DNA from: Alentia gelatinosa
Lineage: Eukaryota > Annelida > Polychaeta > Phyllodocida > Polynoidae
DNA: 64,000 nucleotides
Assembly (NCBI GenBank): GCA_950022655.1
Contig: OX465579.1
Location: 138,641,118-138,705,117 of the forward strand
Direction: 5' to 3'
Below, piece by piece: positions 1-13,299 of the stretch (position 1 is the stretch's first letter; the number at the start of each line of letters is the position of its first letter). Below the pieces are notes generated by a model, which was not told the origin of the DNA, searched no databases, and saw only the letters and a program-made list of their open reading frames with translations. The position numbers were made by a program, and so were the translations under genes.

Positions 1-3000
1 CCGGAGGTTCCCTTGGGCTCACACCCCACCAAAAATCCCCCTGAGCTGCTCAGCCGTTAACTGCACCAGCCGGTCAAACCAGGAGTCTCCGCAGGTTTTA
101 TTTTTGAGCCGTTGACATCAGGATCAGCCCAGACGGGGGCCACACATGTTCTATCCGCGAACAGTGGAAAGTAAGGATGAGCCGAAACTAAGGGTGGAGT
201 TCCTGCGGCTTTAAAAACCAACAAAGCATTAGATTCTTTATTATTCTGGTGTAACAATGGATATAGACACGTTTAGAATATTCTTGCAGAAGCAACACTA
301 TTCTGCAAATCTACCATCGTTGAAGGTGGCGTTATCAATTTTGTACAATAGCTCAATACAATCAAGATTAAATGATACTGCACCAATCATGTTTTGCTGA
401 CATTCCCGGAATATCTACAATGCATAAGGTGCACGTCTATGACCTATAAGTCATACAATACATATATCTAATGAATGGATGTACACCGTTATCATTCTAT
501 CATAACATGCATACAATACTAACCTTATGGCCTTTCTGGTCACCTGTTCCAACCTCATAGAAGTCATCAGCAATAATGATTCTCATGTGTACCGTCTAAA
601 CTGCGGTCCTTGAGGTAACAATAACCTGGAATACGATGCCAGAATTAACCATACCTGTTGTATTCTGCCTACAATGGGATATGTGCCATGGTTATTAATT
701 ATCTATACCCTGGTGTGAAACTCTTGTAAATGTAACATTAGTGTGTCATGCTCAGACAATAAATACATAAAACGCAGGTGCTGAGTCAGTGAGGATGTAT
801 TAATATAGGGTATGCCAGTGAGGATACATGGCGTTTAGGAAGTAGTAGGTTGAAGGACGTCAATAAGATGGATTAACGATACAAAGAAGCCCCGTGGGTT
901 CGGGTTTCAGAGAGAGGTAATACCGAACTTGAGCTGGTACAAGTATTATTACTTTTACTTAAGTACAGACAAGCCTTCAGGGATACGGCATGGAGCCACA
1001 GCTGGCACTGGGGTGGGGGCACAATGGTGCCTTCCTCTGTCGGCAGGGGACAGACAACACTGATTCACTTAACCCGGGAACAATCTGTGCAGCCGAGATC
1101 CCTCTTCGATGGTTTCCCTAGGGAGTAAGAAGTTCCCGATCGAACTCGTGATGGGCCCATCATTCGCTTCTACCCTGTTGCGCATGAGGGGTATTCCTTC
1201 ATAGAATCCTTTTTGTAATATCTAGATAAGAAGACTACTTTTTACATACATGGGAAGTATTAGGTTTCAGCAATCATATGGCATGATTCAAAATCTAGGC
1301 ACTTGATAGTGTTGCAAGGAATAATGTATTCTCTAATCTGCACAACTATTATTGACATTTATGTTAATGATTTATGTCGAGCGTCCCGAAAACAATATTG
1401 ATATTCAAATCTCTTTCTTATTTTATCTAGTACTTGTTAAATACAATTTGCCCACTATCGTGGTATCCAGGGATACAAAACCAGTTTACCTCAGCAGCAA
1501 CTTATTCACAACCATATTGAAGCAAAATAGATACAGTTTCTTATTCCCTGATATACCTCAGTTCACAGGGACGCAGATTGAACCAGGCCCCATCCATAAA
1601 CAATCCCTACTATCAGTCCGTGATTCAGTAGGAATGAATTAAGAAACAGCAGCACCGGTTGCACAAGGCTGCATCCTTTCACTATTCAACAAGATGTGAG
1701 AGATAATAGTGATGTCTTTGGCGGGCAGTGTCCGGGGAAGTGAAGGCCAGTGACCTTGCAGATTTCCTTCAGACACGTCTTGCTGAATTAAAAGCACGCT
1801 TTAGGAAGGTTGGCGTTGAGACGCAGAAGGCTCCCCTGACTCACACAAAGGTGTTGACGTCGGTGGTCGGCCTGACACCTTTATACCCCCACCCGACACT
1901 CACCCTCACGTCCGCCGCAGGGTCTTTCCTTCTACCTACTGGCTCCACTCTGGGAAATGAAACGGGAGGTACGGCTGCGTCTATATATGGTGGGCTGGCT
2001 TGTTCCGTAGTCATTCTATCAGGACTAAAGTCTAAGGGGGGGGGAGGGGGGTTAGAGTTATTCGAAGCTGCTCGGAGCTGGATTGGGAGGAGATGACACA
2101 GTTTGAGGTAAGATATGATATGGTGGGGTGAGGTGGGGGGACAGGAGGGATGTGTTGGAGGCAGGATTGGTAGATGTGAGGGGGGTCGTTTATGAATATA
2201 TATGCCAGTAAGGCGGGGTTAAGGCAGACGAGGTGGGCAGAACAGAATATTAAAAATCAGGTGAATCTGTTTATGCATTGGTAAACAGCTCGGCTCGAAC
2301 CCGCCTCACAGACGCTAACGTGTTGTGCATGTCGGTCGGGGAGGCGTCTATAATCGTAACAGACAGGGGTATTAACAAGAACCCCACTATCATGGCAAGC
2401 TGAATGCTGATTACCTTCTGGCAGAATGCCGATAGCTTTTTGTCCGTCCTCACCGTTAGACCGAGCACTGCTCTCCCTGGCCGGACCAGGACCTCACCAG
2501 CCGCCACTATGGGGTGTTTTTCAGCTGCCGTCAGTCCCTGGATGAGGCGGGTTGCCAGGTCTCCCGTCGTTTACTCTGGAGCAGGAATGGTGTGCGGCAG
2601 ACGTCAGGCGTAACACCAATCAGGCTCTTTGTTTCCCTCTCTGTCCCTATATCCTCTGTATCTCCCTCCCTCTCCTATTATCCCTCTGCCTCCTCCTCTT
2701 ACCTTCCATTCTCCTCTGTCCTGATATATTTCACTTAGTCTTTACGAAATTGCGACAGACTCAGGAATAATATACCTCAGTCTCATATTTGAGATATATT
2801 AGGACTAGGAAGCAAGCGACTACTTTCATGCACAGTCATAAGCAGTGGACTCGGAGAGGGTGTAGGGCGGAGAGGGTGGTCGAGATGGGAATCAACTCGT
2901 AACTCCAGAACATGCTGATAGCAAACTTAATTTTGGGTTGATCACCAGATCAAGGTCCGGCCACAGACTTGGGAAGTAACCCTGGGTGATAGCCTGTATA

Positions 3001-6000
3001 TTCGGATTGGACAGGTCGAGAGGAAGTGGGGTAAGGGATCTGCACTGTGTGTAGCCTGTGGGCAGGGAGCAACTCGCCATTGAGGTGGTGTTGGTGGTAA
3101 GGGAGGGGATTAGGGGAGGGAGGCATGCAGCTAAGAACGTGTATGTTGGCCACAAGCCAAATGTCAGGGGTGAGGTTGGCTGATGTTCTGGACCAGGTCG
3201 ATTACTCTAATCCCGCTGCCGAGCTGCTCACTTTCCCCGCTAGAGGGCAGGCAATGAGCAGCCTACAGGCAGCGCCGTATTACTACTATTACCAACCCGC
3301 TCAGCACCACTACTACGATCAGCTACCCTCCTACAACACCCCACAAACTACACAACCCCTTCTTACCATGGTAAAACCTCCTTTTCTCCCTCACATTGTT
3401 GACCGTGTCCCTTTATTTGATCTTATTTACACCCTTTATGGCCACTACGTGCTTATTTCCGTACAATTCGTAGATTGCTATTCCCGTCGGTGTCCACAAT
3501 AGCCTCTCCTCCCTCGTACACTGTGATCATATCGCCATGCCTGGTGGTGCCAGTCTGGTGATAGCTGTGTCCCTGGGGAAGGCAGTCGCTTGCAAACCAG
3601 CCAAAGGCCATTCTACTGCAATGCAGGGAATTCCACCATAATGATACAGTATTGTTGAAGGATCACATGGTGTTTCGAGGATTTCGACAATTTTGAATTT
3701 CATATCCCTGAGTTATCGTCAAACCTCAGTTGAGTAGAATTGGGCTGCTTCTTATTCTCGTCCCTGGAGGGGGGAGTGGGTGCAGTCCTGGACAGTTACT
3801 CATGAAGCGTGCCCCGCATGTATACATCCTACTTATATCTTCACCACTCTGTTCTCTATAGGGCAAGAAGCATGGGAATCCGCTCGTCTTATTGTTCATT
3901 CTCTTGGTGAGTTTGCGAATCCGACGGCTAATTTCTATAGAGATTATAATATGGTACATTTTCACTATGGTGCATAACTTTACTACCCTTTTCACGGCAA
4001 AATTGGTGTTTCTGAACCTTTTTTAACCACCGGGTAATTCTCTAATCATTAGGTTATTCAAATAGGATCAAACATGTGTTTGTACATCATACAACCGAAA
4101 TGGGATTGATATTTGTTTACAGGATCAAGCTGTAAGACCGAATTCTGATAATAAAGGGTAGCCCATCTAGATTATGGTATGTTATTCTTTACTTATTATA
4201 TATCCGAAATTGATAATATCCTATCATAAATTGCTCTAGAAAAAATGTTGAAGAGAACCTCAACAATCCGCGAATGTGTCAACATGTCCCATCTAACAGC
4301 GTATGACACCCTCTGCCGTACTCTACAAACGTGGTATAAGGGGCAGCGGTAGGTAATTATAATCCTTCCCCTGTCTCTTTTGAAATTGACTGGCTTGAAC
4401 TGATGCCCCATCATTCCCAAGGTCTGAAGAATAGAAAGGATGTAAGAGAAACTTAAAAGCGGCCTTAGGCGCCTCTGAGCAGCTTAAGGTGGCGGAAAGG
4501 TCAGTCTGTAACGAGAACATGGATCTCAGAACGCTGCAAGGGGTGAGCGATAATGATAAACTACACTGAGGACCACTATCCTGCCCTGCTCCCTCCTCCC
4601 TGCCAGCTGCCCCACCAGATAGACGCATACGCCCGTCATTCACACCACACCACTTGTCTTACGCGGCGCCTCATCGCGGACTCTGAATCATGGGACGATT
4701 ACCACCTCTTCCACCTAGCAGTACATGATACGTTATATCATAGAATACGTCTACGTCATCAATGGACCAGTAAGACCCTTCTCCGAAATATAAAGAAGGA
4801 ATTGATGCAGAATTACAGATTTGTATCATTCTTCTGCAGATATGTATTACTAATGCATTTCAGCGAGGCATGAGTTCACGACAAGTATTATCATTTTATA
4901 CAACAAGGGAATTCAGAATGAGTAACGAAGGATTGCAGCACAAATGATGAGAGGATGCTAGAACGCAGCTGAGAACATATGGATGTCTGGAAGGAGAAGA
5001 TCATAGAAGATATAAATTTGACGGGGGAAGGGTGAGGTCAAAACAGAACGACAGAAAATACATAGAAGGGTGGGAAGAGGAGATAAATGGCGGACACATT
5101 GTCTGCAATAGAGGCAGCTGAATGGAATGGTGTCAACATCCTTCAATTGCATTCGGCTGGTCTCTACCAAGTAATGAATGAATAATTCAAGACACATAAA
5201 TTAAATCATAAGAAACTATGCTGCCTTTAATGACGCGCCTAGGTTTTTGCTGCTGCTATAAAGGTGAAGGAATCTGCCTCTAGAGGCTCTCCCCTTTAAA
5301 ATAATAACTTGTTATCCATCCAACATCCTTCGCTTGTCGCCAGGGGCATTAGAATTCTATTAAGCAGCGCGGGGGAAATAGGTGGTCATAAAAGGGGTGT
5401 TTGGCGGTTATGGTACCCCTTCACCCTGTCACCATCTCCCCAGGCTGCCCGGTGCCAGAAGTATTGATCAGAGCCGCGGATCTGCCATTTGAACATTGGG
5501 ATTAGCTGAGGTTGCATAATGGTGATGGTAGCAGCTGAGGTCTCTAATGTCACCCAAGGGGTGCCGCCAACACTAGCCAGGCTGAAATGTTAGCGACATG
5601 TCGCTTTGTCCATGCCCTACTTCACCCCACTGCACCTCAACCCCTCCTCCAAAGCAATCACCTCACCATCCCTCCAACCTACCCAAAGACCTGACCAGCT
5701 TGCCACTCTAACCACCTCTAGACCATTCCCACATCCACTGCCGTCTGTCATACCCTTTAGCCTCATGGTTTGAACGGATCCAGTGCTGATGGTAAATCCA
5801 CTGTTTTTCTTTCCATACTCACAGCCCCACGTTATCTCTTAAATGTCCAGCTCCAATAAAACCAACTAGATTATACACCAAATCCATTGAGAACCCACAT
5901 CGATAGAACGTCTACATAAATGGCAAGCACACATATGCAATATCATATTTGTCTACAGCAACCCCATGCCTAATTCATGCAAAATAATATATAATTCACA

Positions 6001-7083
6001 TCCTTTATCAGATTAATAGTGTCGTAGTTATTCTCTTCATGCTCATTAAAGTCCCAGATATTTATTCTTATAGAGAAATAACCATTCTACCTGTAACTTT
6101 CTAATTCTATTCCCAGTCGTAGTAACTACACTGCTATGATCCCATCATATAGAGCATCCTCATGTCAGGACGGCAACACCCCTAAATTTTCCACATGCAG
6201 CCCACATCACTCCCTCCTACTAACGCTCACTCCCCTACACGCCAAACAACAACACCCCTGGGACAGTATACATCCCGCATGTCTGCCTCAGGGGTTTCTG
6301 ATTCCCTGACGCCGAAAACGATTAAATAACTCCTAAATTGATAGCTGACTGACCTGTTGGAGAGCTACGATAATTTGCTTTCAATTACAGCCGGCGTTAT
6401 GCTAAATGGGTGGCTATTGCTGCAGATATGATTTGATGAATCCCCTTCGTCATTGCACCCATTTTGTAATTTCCTGGGAATAAGTGCCGAAATGAAATAT
6501 GAGTTCAAGTAGAACACAGTGGGAACTCCACAAGGTACCGCTGATTTGATTTTAATGTGTAAATGTTGTTTCTAGTTTTAATTGATGATAGAAAAACAGC
6601 GGAGACTAATTGGAAAATAGGAGCATCTAGCTCGCTATCATTCTGGATCTCTGCGATGCAAGCCAGCAGCTCCTTCCACCGCACGCTGTAGGTGTCTAGC
6701 ATCCGGACAGTAGGCGTGCGCGCGCCGGTCAATGGTCAGGGGATAGTGATGAAGTGCCCGAGGCGTCTACTGACCAGGACCCCGCCTTGAGCCACCTTTC
6801 CCTCACCCCCACCCTACGAAGCCTCCCCATCATACCCCTCCACCCTTGTCAGGACCTAGAGTAGCTGCTGATGGACAAAGATCAATGAACTGCCCGGTTT
6901 ACCCCCTCCACCCAACCCACTGGCCATTAGATGGTATAACCCCCACACTCCGCACTTCCCATCCCCCATCCCAACCCCCGTGACTGCCGACTCCAGCATC
7001 CCACCTTGCCTTGATGAACACCAACACACCCCCTGACAGTCCTGTCTACTATCAGCGCGGTTATAACCATAGTGAAAAGTGGT
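1..7083. other. Non-coding stretch, no recognisable gene
   Basis: I find no reading frame here that resembles a known protein. All open frames are short, lack homology I can recognise, and several start with non-ATG codons. The stretch contains G-rich runs (for example 2036-2051), C/T-rich tracts near 2630-2740 and 5600-5760, and ordinary AT-rich sequence. One short frame at about 3197-3370 has a coding-like look and is discussed as a finding, not annotated. The region is either the 5' flank of the calcium-channel gene or part of its long upstream intron; the sequence does not decide which. Confidence 0.6.
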
Positions 7084-7165
7084 TCGTTGGAGAGAGAGAG
7101 AAAGAGAGAGGGAGAGGGAGAGACAGACAGACTGGTAGAGAGTAAGAGATAGAGGGAGAGATGGA
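7084..7165. repeat. GA-rich low-complexity tract
   Basis: The + strand is dominated by GAGAGA and GGGAGA runs. It is a purine-rich simple repeat with no coding meaning. Confidence 0.8.
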
Positions 7166-7416
7166 GATTTACAGGGTCAGGCAGGATAATCAAAGGAAGG
7201 AAATAAACGAAAACTCATGTGCTAGATACTGAGAAAGAGAGACACTTCACGAAAAAATCCAATTATTTTATGTATACGCCACCATGTTTTTATATATAAG
7301 TCCATATCTTACGCCAGTGTATGTGGCATATACAAATGTGTTTTTCCATGTATACATACGGAAGTGTAATGGCTGTATTTGCTGCCAAGCCTATATGAGA
7401 AGAAATATCCTGTGCG

Positions 7417-7418
<2 letters not shown>

Positions 7419-7478
<60 letters not shown>
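7419..7478. repeat. (AT)n microsatellite at the left edge of a foldback element
   Basis: About 30 uninterrupted AT units directly abut the left arm of the inverted-repeat element. A second AT run (about 7613-7652) sits just inside that arm. Open frames translated as Ile-Tyr repeats here are artefacts. Confidence 0.95.
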
Positions 7479-7481
<3 letters not shown>

Positions 7482-7606
7482 AAAACGTATATAACATGTA
7501 TATGACTTGCGTATATATACACTGTAAAAAAATTCCCGTGAATTATACGGTATTTCCCAGGCAACTGGGGTGCCAGCGAAATACCGTAAATTGTAATGGC
7601 GACCGT

Positions 7607-7663
<57 letters not shown>

Positions 7664-8024
7664 CACTGTAAAAAATTTCAGTAAAATATACAAGATACTA
7701 CCGTAAACGTGGACGGTACATCACTGTAATCTTATCTACAGTTCCATACCGTATATTTGGTATAAAAAATAACGGTATTAAACTGTACACAAACTTAGGA
7801 CTGTAATCCACCAATGCACGGTCAGTTTACAGTATAAAACTGTAAATATGGATATATTAGAAACACAAATCCAAGAGTTAACTTCATCAAAATGTGTAAT
7901 AGATATTCATTAATCTCCGGTAAAGTTTCTGCCATTTAGAACACATCTATTCTCTGATGAGTATTCTTGAGCAATAGTCTGCACTAATAACATTAGAGTT
8001 GAGAACTTGGATGTCGAAATATCA

Positions 8025-8460
8025 TTAACTCTTTCTGTCCGAGCCTGATTGGAGAGCACAGGCACGATAGGACGAGGCATAATACCTCTATAAACCCCAT
8101 GGGGACGAGACTATCGCCGTATGGTGTCTGTTTGTCGTATGGGCGTCACTTAGCAACCGTTAGATACCAGTTACTATAGTTACTTATCGAATAACCACAA
8201 AGTATAATGATGAACATGGTATTTTTTATTAATTGTGAAAAAATGGTGTAAATCTATTCATTATTTCTCATAAAACATAACGTTTGTGATGGTGACACAT
8301 AAACATGAATATATTTTTAAACAATGCCTGGAGGCATTGCTCGTCCCCTGGGTGGGAATGCCTCCAGGCATTGCTCGTCCCCTGGGTGGGAATGCCTCCA
8401 GGCATTGCTCGTCCCCTGGGTGGGAATGCCTCCAGGCATTGCTCGGACTGAAAGAGTTAA
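8025..8460. mobile_element. Nested piggyBac-like MITE with TTAA flanks
   Basis: TTAA at 8025-8028 and TTAA at 8457-8460 flank terminal inverted repeats: CTCTTTCTGTCCGAGC on the left, and its reverse complement with one mismatch on the right (8441-8456). TTAA target duplication with a CTCTTT- or CCCTTT-like terminus is the hallmark of piggyBac-type elements. The element is about 430 bp, has no coding sequence, and lies wholly inside the larger foldback element, so it inserted later. Its right half is filled by a 34-bp tandem repeat. Confidence 0.75.
8323..8444. repeat. 34-bp tandem repeat, about 3.6 copies
   Basis: Units begin at 8323, 8357, 8391 and 8425 (last one partial). Each starts with the near-palindrome AATGCCTCCAGGCATT followed by GCTCGTCCCCTGGGTGGG. 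The first unit carries GG where the others carry CC in the palindrome centre. The short open frame across it is an artefact of the period. Confidence 0.95.
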
Positions 8461-8593
8461 TAATTATTAATGATACTGATAAGCCAATATGCTGATAGGG
8501 AATGTATTATGGTAGCCCTCTCAAAAAATTCACTTATGTATTTATAATTTGAATATTTCCTAGGGGCCATCCATAAAGTCCAAATGCACTGAA

Positions 8594-8606
8594 GGGGGGG
8601 GGGGGG
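8594..8606. repeat. Poly-G run
   Basis: Thirteen consecutive G residues followed by an A and more Gs; possible sequencing-length uncertainty. Confidence 0.9.
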
Positions 8607-9097
8607 AGGGGCTGGAGGGTCAAGAATTTTGGAAATTCTGCAATCCTTCTTTTTTCTATTGCATATAATATTGGGAGGAGGGGTGGGAGGTTAGAAATTT
8701 CAGAAATTCTGTGTACATACTTTATGGATCGCCTGCTACATATAACAGTTCTCAAGAACCTCAATAACAAGATTCCTGGTAAATGTATATTGAAGGGCTG
8801 TGCATGTAGTATATTTCGTACAGCTTTGCACCTTTATATTTACAGGTTTGATCAGTTTCCAAAGTAGGGTTTATTACAGTGAAAATCTATGGTCTGAAAT
8901 ATATTACAGGTTTAAACCGCTAGCAAAATACAGTTTAGGACAGTTAAAATTTACGGTCAGAAAAATATAACGGTCGCCATTACAATTTACGGTATTTCGC
9001 TGGCACCCCAGTTGCCTTGGAAATACCGTATAATTCACGGGAATTTTTTTACAGTGTATATATACGCAAGTCATATACATGTTATATACGTTTTAAC

Positions 9098-10048
9098 GTA
9101 TATACTTATGTATACTGATAAGTAAATAAATAGAAATGTAAATCAGGTTTTTTCACGCTGTGAGAGAGAGAGAGAGAGAGATTGGCAGCTATATACAGCC
9201 AAGGGGGAACTAGTAAAGAGAGGGTAACATAAGAGATAGAAACGGAAAGGGAGCGACAGAAAGAGTAAATTAGAGACTGAGAAACAGAAAGAGCGAAAGA
9301 GATACCAGAAACCAGACTAAACAGACAGAGAACAATCACTCATGAATACATACATACATGTACATACATCTGTTCGTTACCTGTTTACATTGCTTGATTG
9401 AATATACTGTAAGGGTATTGACTCGGCCAGAGTAAATTGCAGAAAGCCATATAGTTACTGGTTTGCAACAGCTCCTGGCAGTAGGCAGTGATTTGTTAGT
9501 GGGAGTTGGTGTGGGTTAATTAATGACTGGTCCATGGCACTCAGCTCTAGCTGCGGCTAGCTAGCGAGGGGTAGACATCGACTAGTCAATCAGGGCTATT
9601 GTAGACCACATCACTATTAGGGTGATTGTACTGGTTAGTCACTAACTAGTTGATAATGATGGTGCTCGGTACTAACTTAAAAGTAAGAATGGCTATAGCA
9701 CTCATGCAGCAGGACCTCAGGCCGATTGTATATCCAGTGACGAACTAATCAGAGTATGTTACTTTACTGGGGTATTCAGTGACCGGTCAGTGACGTTTAC
9801 TGAGTTCAGTAATGTGTGTACTGTGAAGGAGTGACTAGCTAGTGGACGTGGGTATGCCAGGTATCCCTTGGTTCAGCCAATCTTATCTAGACCAGATTCC
9901 ACGGGTGGGTTTCATGTTAACGTTAGCCTCTTCCGAATTCCTGCTGTAAGTACTGACCATCTTGCTTCCCGTGAATACCCTTATATCTATCTATATCTAT
10001 CTATATCTATCTATATCTATCTAAATATACTTATCTCTCTCTCTCTCT

Positions 10049-10095
<47 letters not shown>

Positions 10096-13000
10096 GTATA
10101 TATGGAGAGAGAGATGAGCTTTAACATACACGCCACACCGCTTTTGAAATACTCTTTGACAAAGCGGACAGACATGTGTAATTGAAGACAAACTGTGTTA
10201 CGTCCCAACTTGGTGGTGAAACGAATATCTGATTGAAGGGATAATACAGATGAAACTACAATGCGGGTATTTAGGTGGAAGGCCAATTTCCTTTATAATT
10301 CCCTTGTGACAAACAACAACGCAGCCTTAGGATCCCAAGTCAATTTGGTATGCAATTACCTTCACTTCCCAGTCACAGTGCTTCTCTTGCGACAGGTACA
10401 CCAATAGCATTCTCCAGCTGCATACTCTCTCCATGCGCTAGTTACCATAGTACTATCATAGTGTAGTGTAGCACACCTGTGCAGGGGAGATCGCTATCTA
10501 AGCCATGGAGGTCGGCGGATTGACCGATGGATGCTGCAGCCATGTACCCATTGATGGCCTCCTTACCATGACACTATGATTGATAAGAGTTGACTACCCC
10601 GCCCCTAGAGGCCAGTTCCCGTGAGCAGGGATCAATGAGCTGGCGAGCGACCCGCCAATACCCCATGAGCTGCTCTCCCTGTGGTAACAAGTCGGGGCAG
10701 CTCTGTAGTCTATTCCAGAGATGTCAGCTGTTAAAGATTGACCATCAAATTAGGTTTAGTTATGACAGAAAGATTAGTAGAAGACCATGATTTTTGATGC
10801 AGGACAGGTATTTGCCTCTCTGCTGAATGATATGACGAAGGTTTTTCTCAGACATCTTAGCAATTGGTTAAACAGAAAATAGCGGGATGTTCATAAGATG
10901 ATGGTGAGCTGCTGATTTTCTCAAATGATATCGAATGTTTTTTTAATCCGTTTATTATACCCTGACTTAAACATCAGTTAACATGACTGATATTCTAGTA
11001 CAGTCACCATTGACTTGTTAGACTCGATTTGTCATATAACAATGTAGTGTAATAATAACAGCTAAATATAGCTGAACCTTCAATGTTTTGCAACATTAGG
11101 TTTTTAGTCGAAATATCTATTCTGCCAAACGTGTTCTATTCTTGCCTACTACGATAACATTTTCATCAAATTCACTCCAGCATTTCATTAAAGTCATGGT
11201 ATGGGTTCCCTTTTGGTATTCTAAGGGTCTGATGTTTGTATAAGTCATGTAAATGCATATCAAGAACTCTCCCTATCCCCAGTGCTACCATTATTCACTA
11301 ATGTTTGGAACTTTACTTGCTGCTGTTGTGATAGCATATAATGCAGAAAATCACTGCATTCTAGCACAGGAATTAGCATATGGTTGACTAGTTTTTGCTG
11401 CTATTTCTGTAATGTAGTACCTGATTTCCTTTAACTCAAACAAATTTAGATTATATTGTTATAATGTTGTTGCAAGCTCAGTTTGTTGTCCAGTAGAATA
11501 TGTAAGTATTCATATTTTTCAACCGCATTCAGTGGGTGTTTTCATATTTTGCATCGATATTTCTTTATTACAGCACAACATAACATTTGCTTTCTTATAG
11601 TTCACTATCAGCTTATTCTTCATTATCTATACTTCTATATTATATAAATCATTTTCCATATAAGTTGTTTATAACAAGAATGACCGACAGATATAACATC
11701 ATGATAAAGCTATTATTACATACAAGTGTAGACTTTTATCAATTTGGGAGTAGTTAAGAAATATACAAATAATAGGATGAGGAATGAGCTTCTAATTAGA
11801 GCAAATTGCAATAGGCCGCCATGGAACTTCTGGACAAAACACAGCTAAATGCGATTGCCGTATTGATGGATTATGGCGCAAAGCTATTGGTCAATCCCAA
11901 GATTATGTATAATTACGTAACTCCTTTCAACCCTCAATTAAATGACTGGGGATAACATGGGGGAAGACATTAGTTAAAAGGGATACAGTATTAACAATAG
12001 CTCAGTGTGAATCATAGATTTAGCCCCTTGGGGATGCAACGTAGTAAAGTAAGACTAAAACCTCTCAGCATTGAATACCTTCTTGACGTGTGCAACGAGT
12101 ATAGAATGCTCGTTGATATGGGCTAAACCTGGTCGCAATATGGAAGAAGGTTGATCTGTATGCTGCTTGATTTTCGAAACGCACTGAATACGAACAGAAT
12201 AATATTCCTCATCGCAGTGCCACTGGAAGACGGCGTGCGAATGTTACAGTCATGGAAGACCACAAAACCATCATGTCCTTCTTTTATGCGAGCGTAATCA
12301 TTTTTACTTTGGGGAAAGGCCCCTGGGGCACAGGTCTTTGTTGTGGCTGGGGAGTGCGTGTGAAGGGTGTGAGGAAGTTGGGGGAGGGGGTAGTAGAGTC
12401 TGCTCTCTGTGTAGTGGAGGCGGTTGCTCCAGGGCGCGTGCTTAAAGTGACGGTTAACCAGTAGCGTTGATAATGGAGTGGATGAAAGAGGTTGAGAGTA
12501 GTATACGTTGAAGGAGGGATGTCGGTGGTATTGCAGAGATGGCATACCTATATGTGTGTGTTGGTAGTGTAGGCTTCTGGGTGTGGAATGTTTATATGGA
12601 GTAGAAGGGGTTGCACCCGGCCCTTCGTAATGATCACAGCCGTTGATGGATCACCTTTCTTGGGGACTACAGAGATATGATGTATCGCTCACAGACTCTC
12701 CTCTGATTTCATGTCCGCTATTGGGATGGCGGACTTAAACAATATGACGGCGCCTCGCATTTTCCCCATTACCCATTTGCCTTCATGGAGCGAGGCATAT
12801 GGGCAAAGACATGGCGGGATTTTACATATAGGTATTGTGGTTGGCGTGGCTCCTGTGTGTCTGGTCCATGGGAGGTGACATGTATAAAACAGGCGCAGAG
12901 ACCCAGTGTTGTTTATTGGTCCTGAGCAGACGATATTTCCCGCAAATCGCATGACTGGGGAGCATAGACTGGACAGCTACCCTCCGTGTCGGAATTCATC

Positions 13001-13249
13001 ATTTCATCTCCATAAACATTGTGCGCTATAACTATATGCTTACACTCAGCATCACTGCTACCATCATCAACACCATCGAGATCAATGCCACAAACAGCAA
13101 CATCATTATAAACAATACCTCCATCATTAGCAACACTTCCAAACATGTCCTTTATGTCCTACAAGGTGGACATTTAATCTTAGAAGGACACATGAAAAAC
13201 TTCTAGAAGAGCCCACTCGAGATCACACCTTGCTGCTCATGCCCAACCC
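9098..13249. other. Non-coding stretch, no recognisable gene
   Basis: No conserved protein or RNA gene is recognisable. A compound microsatellite lies at 9981-10101. The rest is AT-rich unique-looking DNA with scattered poly-purine patches (for example 12350-12420). Confidence 0.6.
9981..10101. repeat. Compound microsatellite
   Basis: Four copies of a 10-bp TATATCTATC unit are followed by (CT)n at about 10034-10050 and then (AT)n to about 10100. Confidence 0.9.
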
Positions 13250-13299
13250 ATCCCTTTTCTACCATTTTATTTTTTTTGTATGTCGTTTGGCGATCAAGC

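Larger units (their letters stand above)
7479..9097. mobile_element. 1.6-kb foldback (terminal-inverted-repeat) element
   Basis: A left arm at 7479-7612 reappears as its near-perfect reverse complement at 8964-9097. Each arm is about 134 bp. They share the landmarks GTTAAAACGTATATAACATG, CACTGTAAAAAAATTCCCG and GGTGCCAGCGAAATACCGTA; I see only one or two mismatches. The interior has many CTGTAA/TTACAG and ACGGTA/TACCGT motifs, including a second CACTGTAAAAAA at about 7664, so the subterminal region is itself repetitive. I see no transposase frame, so it is a non-autonomous element. The high identity of the arms suggests recent insertion or gene conversion between arms. The superfamily is not clear and no target-site duplication is obvious because both outer edges run into AT-rich DNA. 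Confidence 0.85.

Noticed and set aside
1729..1818. Helical, charged frame (SGEVKASDLADFLQ and on) as a possible exon
   Set aside because: Looks somewhat protein-like, but the acceptor is weak, no family is recognisable and the frame continues into low-complexity sequence.
7391..7693. Ile-Tyr repeat proteins on both strands
   Set aside because: Translation of (AT)n microsatellite.
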